Assembly: GCA_016935735.1 (NCBI GenBank)
Contig: JAFGQK010000251.1
Coordinates: 1 to 34,238 of the forward strand
DNA length: 34,238 nucleotides
Direction: 5' to 3'
DNA from: Spirochaetales bacterium
Lineage (GTDB): Bacteria; Spirochaetota; Spirochaetia; SZUA-6; JAFGRV01
The stretch's first letter is position 1, and every line of letters begins with the position of its first letter. The notes below the pieces were generated by a model. It worked only from the letters and a program-made list of their open reading frames with translations, was not told where the DNA came from and ran no database searches. Shown here in pieces: positions 22,407 to 29,477 of this stretch. Position numbers and translations under genes: made by a program.

Positions 22407-23341
22407 GAAATTTTACCTTACTCTTTATCTTTTTTCTAATAATGAGTCTTTTCTGTTGTTCATCGGTGCCGGAACAGGCAGAGGAAGTCGTTGCCAAAAA
22501 AAACAGCGCTGCTGAATATGCAGGATATGGAAATAATTATTACAACCAGGGGATGTATGTGCAGGCGCTTCATTTCTTTGCCCTTTCCCTTGCCTATAAT
22601 GGGGCAGTGTATCATGAAGCAGGAATGATCCAATCGTATAATTCCATCGGGAAGGTATATATTGTACTGGGGAGTATGGAAAAAGCGGAAAAATCTTTTA
22701 CCGATGCCCTGGAACTCGCAATGTTAATAAAGGATGCCGGACTTATTGCCCAGAGTATCAATAATCTGGGAGAACTCTATCTGAAACAGGATAATTATGA
22801 TCTTGCTTTAGAGAAGTTTACCGAGGCATTAAGTTATGTTAAGAATCTGCCAATTGATAAGGTAGCCATTATTTATCATAATATGGGAATCGTATATAAA
22901 CGAAAAGATGATACAAAAACCGCCCTGGATTATTTTAAAAGAGCACTGAAAATAAACCTTGGCAAGAATTACCATGAGGAAATCGCTTCCAATTATTATA
23001 TGATTTCCTCTATTTATTCCGGGAATGGAGATTATAAAACAGCTTTGACATATGTATTAAAAGCCCTGGAAGAAGACAGGAAAGTGGAAAATTCCCTGGG
23101 GATTGCAAAAGATTTTCAGGCTCTTGGAATTATTGTATTGAAAACCGGCAAAGAAGATGAAGCATATAATTATTTTCAGAATTCTCTTTATGTTTATACA
23201 TCGTTAAAAAAAATATACCCCAATTTTACCCTTGCAAAGGAAATAATGATGTGTCTTGAATACCTTATTCCACTTGCAGAAAAAATGGATACGCAGGATA
23301 AAGTAAAAGAGTACAGGGCATTATTCGAAGAAGTAAAATAA
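22403..23341 (+). CDS. TPR-repeat lipoprotein
   Basis: The 312-residue protein has a signal peptide with a lipobox-like MSLFCC (Cys 18/19), followed by tetratricopeptide repeats over about residues 38-290: AAEYAGYGNNYYNQGMYVQA, YNSIGKVYIVLGSMEKAEKS and INNLGELYLKQDNYDLALEK are successive units. It is likely anchored in the outer or inner membrane facing the periplasm and acts as a scaffold. Co-translated with mlaD, it may assist lipid transport. No enzymatic motif is seen. Confidence 0.78.
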   Translation: MRNFTLLFIFFLIMSLFCCSSVPEQAEEVVAKKNSAAEYAGYGNNYYNQGMYVQALHFFALSLAYNGAVYHEAGMIQSYNSIGKVYIVLGSMEKAEKSFTDALELAMLIKDAGLIAQSINNLGELYLKQDNYDLALEKFTEALSYVKNLPIDKVAIIYHNMGIVYKRKDDTKTALDYFKRALKINLGKNYHEEIASNYYMISSIYSGNGDYKTALTYVLKALEEDRKVENSLGIAKDFQALGIIVLKTGKEDEAYNYFQNSLYVYTSLKKIYPNFTLAKEIMMCLEYLIPLAEKMDTQDKVKEYRALFEEVK

Positions 23342-23353
23342 CGGAGAAATAAG

Positions 23354-24001
23354 GTGCTTGATTTTTTGACAGGAACAATTATAAAGGTACTCACCGGATA
23401 TCTGAGAATTTTAAAGGTTATCGGTGTCTTTATATTAAGGATTATAGTTCTCTGCTTTTTCAGCTTTCTTATTGTATTTCCCCAGTGGTATTTCGCTATT
23501 CATTATAAACTCGGTTATAATATTTTTGTTGTAGCCTTTCTTTTCCTTATTATTCTTTTTACAGTGGGAGCAAAGCTTATAAAATATATTGCAAAAGAAT
23601 TCAAAAAGGGAAGCAAAACAGGGTTTGGATTACCCGTTTTACCCCGGTTTGTTATCCTTGTTTTAGAATTGTATTTAATACGGTATTTCCTTTTAAGCGG
23701 CCAGATTTTTTTCATGGTGGCCGGTATAGTGCTTGTATTCGAATTTCTTTTTTTTCTGTGTCTTATTAAAGAAGATAAGGCAATACTTATATCCTGGATG
23801 AAGACAGTGCTTATTATTTTAACTTCATTTGAAATAATGTATACCGGATCCGTACTCTTTACCAGGGGAAACCACTTTTATGCATTATCCATTGGGGTAA
23901 TGTATTTGCTTGCTATCGGTTATCTTCCCTATAAACCGGGTGCATTCAGAAAAATGACTGCCGGAAAAAGATCACAATGTGAAAATGAAAAAAGCATATA
24001 G
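23354..24001 (+). CDS. Polytopic membrane protein, unknown function
   Basis: The 215-residue protein has about six hydrophobic segments (for example IIVLCFFSFLIVFPQWYFAI and VVAFLFLIILFTVGAKLI) and no recognisable motif. It starts with GTG after a GGAG site, 12 bases behind the TPR gene, and overlaps the M23 peptidase gene by 23 bases or less, so it is an operon member. I do not recognise a family. Confidence 0.65.
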   Translation: MLDFLTGTIIKVLTGYLRILKVIGVFILRIIVLCFFSFLIVFPQWYFAIHYKLGYNIFVVAFLFLIILFTVGAKLIKYIAKEFKKGSKTGFGLPVLPRFVILVLELYLIRYFLLSGQIFFMVAGIVLVFEFLFFLCLIKEDKAILISWMKTVLIILTSFEIMYTGSVLFTRGNHFYALSIGVMYLLAIGYLPYKPGAFRKMTAGKRSQCENEKSI

Positions 24002-24956
24002 ATGTCGTTTTCTGCATACAAAATGGATAGCAATTATTGTCCTGTTTTTCTTCATTCCTGTTCATGTTTTTTGTGACGATGATTTCAGCTACCCGGAAAT
24101 AAAGTCACTGGACAATACAGATCCGCTTTACCGGCAACTACAGGATGATGTAAGTGCTTATTACAGGGCAGTGCACTCAAAAGGGAAATTTCCTGTTCCG
24201 GTTCTGAAAATCTTTCAAATACCGCTTCACAAGGTGATTTCACTCTGGAAAGAGGCAGATACAACGATCTTTGCACTCTCTGCACGATTAAATATACCTT
24301 ATGATACTATTGCTTCACTCAATCATATAGAAAATCCCCTGTTTTTTAAAAATTCTCCCTTTATCCTTTTTCCCAATATACCCGGGATTTTTATTCCTGA
24401 AGATCCTTCATCTGATCTTGAGCAAATCATGTTATCGTGGAGAATGCAGTCCCTGGATGGATCTCATCAGGTTACTATAAATCGGAAGGGGGAAAATGAA
24501 AGGTTTTTGTTCTTCCCGGGCCAGAGATTTCATCCCGTGGAAAGGGCATATTTCCTTAATCTCATGTTCAGGTTTCCCCTTAAAAAAGGGAAGATCACCT
24601 CATCGTTCGGTGTCAGGCAAAATCCTTTCTCCGGCCACCCGGAGGTACACAATGGGATTGATATAGGGGCTCCGGAAGGAACAGAAGTGTATGCAGTACG
24701 GGATGGAGTAGTGAAAAAAAGGGGTTATAATGATCTTTATGGTAATTATATCCTTATTTCCCATTCTAATGGGTATCAATCTTTCTATGGACATTTAAAG
24801 GATTTTAATATAGACTTGAATACGAAAGTATATTCAGGTATGGTGATCGGATGGGTTGGAACTACGGGTTGTTCCACAGGTCCTCACCTTCATTTTGAAA
24901 TCAGGAAAGACGGTTCTCCCGAGGATCCTGTTCCTTTGTTACAAAGAGTTGAGTAA
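23979..24956 (+). CDS. M23 peptidase (LytM domain) with LysM-like segment
   Basis: The 325-residue secreted protein has a signal peptide (WIAIIVLFFFIPVHVFC), a LysM-like segment around residues 90-140 (SARLNIPYDTIASLNHI), and a C-terminal M23 metallopeptidase domain: HNGIDIGAPEGTEVYAVRDG, then YGNYILISHSNG and the zinc motif GCSTGPHLHFEI. The zinc ligands H and D of HNGID and HLH are present, so it should cleave peptidoglycan cross-links. The start may be GTG 23979 or ATG 23985. It is 4 bases upstream of the PEGA-like gene. Confidence 0.88.
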   Translation: MKMKKAYRCRFLHTKWIAIIVLFFFIPVHVFCDDDFSYPEIKSLDNTDPLYRQLQDDVSAYYRAVHSKGKFPVPVLKIFQIPLHKVISLWKEADTTIFALSARLNIPYDTIASLNHIENPLFFKNSPFILFPNIPGIFIPEDPSSDLEQIMLSWRMQSLDGSHQVTINRKGENERFLFFPGQRFHPVERAYFLNLMFRFPLKKGKITSSFGVRQNPFSGHPEVHNGIDIGAPEGTEVYAVRDGVVKKRGYNDLYGNYILISHSNGYQSFYGHLKDFNIDLNTKVYSGMVIGWVGTTGCSTGPHLHFEIRKDGSPEDPVPLLQRVE

Positions 24957-24960
24957 TAAA

Positions 24961-25950
24961 ATGATTCGGAATACAAGTATTGTTACCGCATTGGCCTTTC
25001 TTTTTTTCATACAGACTTCCCTGCCGGCAGAAACAATCAGGGGGCCGGTTACAGAGAAAATCATGATTCTGGGGGAAGGAGACTTTAAAAAGCAGATAGA
25101 AATGAAAGCTTCGGATATTGTACTTCTTGACCTGGGGACGAATGTGCGTTTTTTAAAAGGTTTTCAGATTGAAATTGTGCTTTCAGACACCCTTAAGAGG
25201 TATTCAGACAGCTTTTCAGTGGAGCTGTATTCTCAAGCTATATCTGCATCCGGTATCGAACATGAGGGAAAACGTATCCTCTTTGAAGTACTCACGTTTT
25301 TAAATAATCTTTATGTGAATATACCGATCGGAAACCAGAAGATAAAGAGAGAATCCCTGCCCCCTGGTACATTTTCGCCGGCAAAAGCCGTGGAGACAGG
25401 ACATTTCCCTCTTTTATTTACCATTCAACCTGTTATGAAAGGGGTCCCGGATTCTGTTCTTATGAAAAATTTTTATGTTACCCTGGTACCGGATGTGGAG
25501 AAAAAAGGTATTTTAGACCTGTCTGTAATAAAGCCCCCGGGATTTGAAGAAACCCTGTATAAAGTATTTATTGATGAAGATGAATTACAAAAAAAAGAAG
25601 ATGATGAATATGTACTCAACTCGGGAATCCATTCGTTAAGAATACTGTCAGACCAATTTAAAGAAGAAACCACCAGTTTTACCATAGAATCAGGGAAAAC
25701 AACCAGTGTGAATATTCAGATGGAAATAAGTACATCGGTCGTAACAATGGATATTATTGAAGAAGCCTCTGTTTTTATTGATGGGGAACGTCTGGATCTT
25801 TTACCGGGAGAAGAAAAACCGCTTGCCACAGGAATTCATACCGTTGTCATAAAAATAGGCACGCAGACAATTACAAAAAAGATTGACGTAAAAAGCGGAA
25901 AAAGGTATAATATATCATTAATTTTTAATATAGAAATTAAGGAGAACTAA
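24961..25950 (+). CDS. Secreted protein with PEGA-like C-terminal repeats
   Basis: The protein (about 329 residues) starts with MIRNTSIVTALAFLFFIQTS ending in LPAE, a clear signal peptide; an upstream in-frame ATG at 24856 lies inside the peptidase gene and would hide it, so I reject that start. The middle is beta-rich and unrecognised. The last 90 residues hold two beta-sandwich units resembling PEGA surface-layer domains (VFIDGERLDLLPGEEKPLAT, then GIHTVVIKIG). It is probably a periplasmic or surface protein and the last gene of the envelope operon. Confidence 0.7.
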   Translation: MIRNTSIVTALAFLFFIQTSLPAETIRGPVTEKIMILGEGDFKKQIEMKASDIVLLDLGTNVRFLKGFQIEIVLSDTLKRYSDSFSVELYSQAISASGIEHEGKRILFEVLTFLNNLYVNIPIGNQKIKRESLPPGTFSPAKAVETGHFPLLFTIQPVMKGVPDSVLMKNFYVTLVPDVEKKGILDLSVIKPPGFEETLYKVFIDEDELQKKEDDEYVLNSGIHSLRILSDQFKEETTSFTIESGKTTSVNIQMEISTSVVTMDIIEEASVFIDGERLDLLPGEEKPLATGIHTVVIKIGTQTITKKIDVKSGKRYNISLIFNIEIKEN

Positions 25951-26041
25951 TATTTTCAATACAATAGTCGATAATAACATTGTCGGTGTCCTATATAGTT
26001 CCCCTCCCAGTTACTATATTTACACCGGCATATTGAGGAAT

Positions 26042-26076
26042 AGGTCAACTCCGCCAGGGGTTGGCCTGTTTTTTTA
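26042..26076 (+). terminator. Rho-independent terminator of the envelope operon
   Basis: AGGTCAAC (26042-26049) pairs with GTTGGCCT (26060-26067), eight pairs with one G-U, followed by a run of T residues. It lies 92 bases after the PEGA-like gene. Confidence 0.75.
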
Positions 26077-26079
26077 TTC

Positions 26080-26106
26080 TTGACATTTTTTTTTCATCAG
26101 TATAAT
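26080..26106 (+). promoter_or_regulatory. Promoter of the class A PBP gene
   Basis: TTGACA (26080-26085) and TATAAT (26101-26106), both consensus, with a short 15-base spacer made mostly of T. The ATG at 26114 is 7 bases beyond the -10 and has no Shine-Dalgarno, so the message may be leaderless. Confidence 0.6.
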
Positions 26107-26113
26107 GTAAGAT

Positions 26114-28672
26114 ATGAGTCTTTCACATCGTCGAAAAATTATTATAGATATAATCCTGGGCGTCGTATTTATATTCTCTATCATTCTGGGGATTCTGCTC
26201 GGACTTGCGCTTGCTGCCATGAAAAGCACTGATCTTGGAGACCTGGATATAAAGGATTCCGCATTACCCACCCAGGTGTTTGATATTAATGGCAATCTGA
26301 TAAGTGAATTTTACACAGATGAAAAGCGTGAAATTATTTCCCTGGATGAAGTCCCGGATCACCTTATCCAGGCAATTCTTACCCGGGAAGACCAGGATTT
26401 TTATACTCATAATGGATTTAATTTAAAAAGGATTATCAGCGCTGCATTACATCTTGTTATCGGGCAGTATGCAGGAGGGGGAAGTACCATTACTCAACAG
26501 GTTGCAAAGAACAGGTACTGTGATCGGACGGAATTTACATTAAAAAGGAAACTCGTAGAACTCTGGTATGCTTTCCAGCTTGAAAGACAGTATACAAAAC
26601 GTGAAATTCTGGAATTCTATATCAATGAGGTGCCATTCGGGGGCGGTACAAACGGAGTGGAAGCCGCATCCCAGTATTATTTTGGCCACTCTGCAAAAGA
26701 GATTACCCTTGCCGAATCGGTGCTCCTGGCAAATGTTATTGCCGCTCCTACCAGATATTCCCCCATTTTGAACCCGGATATTGCAAAAAAAAGGCAAAAG
26801 GAAATACTGGACCAGATGGTCTCATCGGGATATGCAAATCGTGAAGAGGCTGAACGGTCTTTCAGGGAATACTGGATGAATTATGATTATACCCGCAGTC
26901 CTGCTGCCATTTATTTACGAAAAGATTCTGCACCATGGTTCACCTGGTATGTAAAAAATCAACTCGAGGAGATGGACCTTAGTTCGGATGATATCTTTAA
27001 AGGCGGATTAAAGGTATATACAACCCTTAATCTGGAATACCAGGCAATAGCAGATGAGATAATGGCCAATGCAGTGGTGAGTGTTAATGAAAAGTATAAA
27101 AAAGTGAATTCAACAAGACTTATCTATGGTGATAATGTATTCCTCCCTATCGTTGACCTTCTGTCTCTTACCTTTAATATCCGGGATATCCGGACAGCAG
27201 CAAGGAAAGAAAAAGTAAAAGCAAAGCAATATTACAGGGAACAATTGAATCCCCTTGTTGATATTGTTTCTACAATGTTTAATATAGAAGAACTGAAAGA
27301 TTGTGCAATCTCACTTTATAAAAAAGAAAAAAAGATAAAAAAGAAAACAGACGTAGAGGGAGCGCTGGTCTGTATTGATTCACATACAGGACATATTCTT
27401 GCCATGGTCGGTGGTTCAGAGTTTGACAGCCGGACCAACTGGTTTAACAGGGCGGTTTATGCAAATGTTCAACCCGGTTCTGCCTTTAAACCGCTTTATT
27501 ATTCAGCTGCAATCGACCAGGGAAGGATTACCCCGGCAACAATGCTTACGGATGCTCCTGTCATATTCTGGAATGATGACGGCACCCCGTATACACCATT
27601 AAATTATAAAGGGCGATGGAACGGTCGTGTTCTGGCACGGGATGCCCTTGCGCATTCACTTAATGTCCCGTCATTAAAGGTTCTGCATGAAATCGGATTT
27701 GATTCTGCCATTAACCAGGCTAGCAGGATGCTTGGTATTACAGATCCAAAAGAAATAGAGTCTAATTTCCCCCGTAAATACCCGCTTGGTCTCGGGATTA
27801 TTCGGGTTTCTCCCCTCCAGATGGTCAAGGCATTTGCTATCTTCCCCAATGAAGGCAGGGAAGTTGTTCCTATTGCAATCCGTTTTATCGAAGACCGGTA
27901 CGGGAAAAAGATCCTTGAACCGGAAAAAGAGCTTATTGCCCGGCAAAAGAGGGCAGGGGAAGCAGTAAGAATAATGAGTCCCCAGGCCGCATATATTATG
28001 GTGGATATGATGAAAAGCGGTGTTGAATACGGAACACTTGCCGGGATAAGAAACTGGTTCAGGGACAGACCTATTGCAGGAAAAACTGGTACCACGCAGA
28101 ACTGGTCGGATGCATGGACTGTCGGTTTTACTCCACAGATGACAACAGCTGTCTGGTTCGGATTTGATACGCCCGGGAATTCACTCGGGGTCTCGTTAAC
28201 AGGTGCAGCAATAGCCTGTCCTGCCTGGGGGGATTTCATGAGGAAAGTGCACAAGGGCCTTCCTGTTGAAGATTTCAAACGTGCTGCAACCGGCCTTGTC
28301 GAGGTAGAGGTCTGTACAAAATCGGGTCTTCTCCCTGATCCCCAGGGGTATTGTAAAAAGCAGACAAAGAAAGAGATCTTTATGAAAGGAACAGAACCAA
28401 GAGATTATTGTCATATCCATGAGGCAGAAGCAGTATTAAGGGAAATACAAAAAGAACACTTGCGAAACACCCTTCTTTTTGATTATCAACCGGACATTGA
28501 TTTTTCCGATATACCACCTTCTACAGAAGAAGATACCGGCACCAGGACATCAACCGATAGTACCAGTACAATCGAGGGTGAAAATTTCCTTGATGATGAA
28601 GATGCATCCGCAGAAGAGAATGATGACAGCGAAGCCGATGTATCTGAGAATAATCCTCTACTGGACGGATAG
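26114..28672 (+). CDS. Class A penicillin-binding protein (PBP1A-like)
   Basis: The 852-residue bifunctional peptidoglycan synthase has an N-terminal membrane anchor (about 9-35), a GT51 transglycosylase domain (catalytic Glu92 in EDQDFYTHNG; GGGSTITQQVAKN; EFYINEVPFGGGTNGVEAAS) and a transpeptidase domain with SAFK (Ser456-Lys459), SLN near 515-517 and KTGT near 657-660. The acidic tail (about 815-852: EEDTGTRTSTDSTSTIEGEN and further Asp/Glu) is disordered. All catalytic residues are present. The segment between the two domains includes an insertion of about 60 residues rich in Lys/Glu (EKVKAKQYYREQLNPLVDIV). Confidence 0.94.
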   Translation: MSLSHRRKIIIDIILGVVFIFSIILGILLGLALAAMKSTDLGDLDIKDSALPTQVFDINGNLISEFYTDEKREIISLDEVPDHLIQAILTREDQDFYTHNGFNLKRIISAALHLVIGQYAGGGSTITQQVAKNRYCDRTEFTLKRKLVELWYAFQLERQYTKREILEFYINEVPFGGGTNGVEAASQYYFGHSAKEITLAESVLLANVIAAPTRYSPILNPDIAKKRQKEILDQMVSSGYANREEAERSFREYWMNYDYTRSPAAIYLRKDSAPWFTWYVKNQLEEMDLSSDDIFKGGLKVYTTLNLEYQAIADEIMANAVVSVNEKYKKVNSTRLIYGDNVFLPIVDLLSLTFNIRDIRTAARKEKVKAKQYYREQLNPLVDIVSTMFNIEELKDCAISLYKKEKKIKKKTDVEGALVCIDSHTGHILAMVGGSEFDSRTNWFNRAVYANVQPGSAFKPLYYSAAIDQGRITPATMLTDAPVIFWNDDGTPYTPLNYKGRWNGRVLARDALAHSLNVPSLKVLHEIGFDSAINQASRMLGITDPKEIESNFPRKYPLGLGIIRVSPLQMVKAFAIFPNEGREVVPIAIRFIEDRYGKKILEPEKELIARQKRAGEAVRIMSPQAAYIMVDMMKSGVEYGTLAGIRNWFRDRPIAGKTGTTQNWSDAWTVGFTPQMTTAVWFGFDTPGNSLGVSLTGAAIACPAWGDFMRKVHKGLPVEDFKRAATGLVEVEVCTKSGLLPDPQGYCKKQTKKEIFMKGTEPRDYCHIHEAEAVLREIQKEHLRNTLLFDYQPDIDFSDIPPSTEEDTGTRTSTDSTSTIEGENFLDDEDASAEENDDSEADVSENNPLLDG

Positions 28673-28680
28673 GGGGGGAA

Positions 28681-28919
28681 GGATGAAAAGGGTGAAGGAT
28701 GAAGGATGAAGGGTGAAGGATGAAGGGTGAAGGATGAAGGGTGAAGGATGAAGGATGAAGGATGAAGGATGAAAAGGATGAAGGATGAAAAGGATGAAGG
28801 ATGAAGGATGAAAAGGATGAAGGATGAAGGATGAAGGATGAAGGGTGAAGGATGAAGGGTGAAGGATGAAGGATGAAGGATGAAAAGGATGAAGGATGAA
28901 GGATGAAAAGGATGAAGGG
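28681..28919. repeat. Heptanucleotide satellite, GGATGAA/GGGTGAA
   Basis: About thirty head-to-tail units of GGATGAA, with GGGTGAA variants and AA insertions, fill the interval behind the PBP gene. Because seven is not a multiple of three, each ATG in perfect units opens a five-codon mini-frame (MKDEG) closed by a TGA in the array, and each unit also provides a GGA ribosome-site-like sequence. It could be a slippage-prone satellite with no function, or modulate ribosome entry toward the ParB-like gene. Confidence 0.92.
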
Positions 28920-28958
28920 TGCTGATTCTGTAATGGGAAAAGATGAGAGGAATAAAAA

Positions 28959-29354
28959 ATGCAGCTACCTGTCGATTCTATCAGAATCAGAAAGCGTGTG
29001 AGAAAAGAGCTGGGCGATATTACCGCATTGGTAAACAGCCTGCGTAAATACGGCCAGTTAAGTCCTATACTGATTGATCCCGATTATGAACTTATAGCCG
29101 GGTTCAGAAGACTTCAGGCAGCAAAAAGACTCGGTTGGCGTTCTGTTGAAGTGATTATTGTGGATACAGATTCAGATGTGCAGAAACTGGAAATTGAACT
29201 CGAGGAGAATATCCAGCGGAGAAATCTCTCACCGGATGAAATTTCCGATGGAATAAATATCATTCATAAATTACTGAATCCGGGTATTTTTATGAGAATC
29301 ATCAACTTTTTTAAAAGGCTTTTCAGACGATTATTTAAAAAACGAAGAAGATAG
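28959..29354 (+). CDS. ParB/Srx-fold protein without HTH, with basic amphipathic tail
   Basis: The 131-residue protein is the N-terminal ParB-like nuclease/CTPase fold alone: LPVDSIRIRKRVRKELGDIT, then SLRKYGQLSPILID, LIAGFRRLQAAKRLGW (box with GxRR) and ENIQRRNLSPDE (ENxQRxxLxPxE). The central HTH that reads parS and the C-terminal dimer domain of chromosomal ParB are absent. Instead it ends in FMRIINFFKRLFRRLFKKRR, a cationic amphipathic helix that could bind membrane or DNA. There is no partner parA nearby. It is followed by the large coiled-coil/TPR membrane protein, a possible partner. Confidence 0.8.
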   Translation: MQLPVDSIRIRKRVRKELGDITALVNSLRKYGQLSPILIDPDYELIAGFRRLQAAKRLGWRSVEVIIVDTDSDVQKLEIELEENIQRRNLSPDEISDGINIIHKLLNPGIFMRIINFFKRLFRRLFKKRRR

Positions 29355-29477
29355 GAACAAGATTTTACTACTCTTCTATTTTTTTCTTACCTTTTCGTAA
29401 ATTCAATCCGAAATAGGAAATAAGGAAAAGTATTGAAATAAGGAGAGTATTCTATTATACTGAATAACGGTAAAAAG

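Noticed and set aside
24856-24960. Upstream start of the PEGA-like protein
   Set aside because: It lies inside the M23 peptidase gene, and the ATG at 24961 gives a proper signal peptide.
28681-28919. Repeat array as a CRISPR
   Set aside because: Units are 7 bases, contiguous and without spacers, and there are no cas genes nearby.
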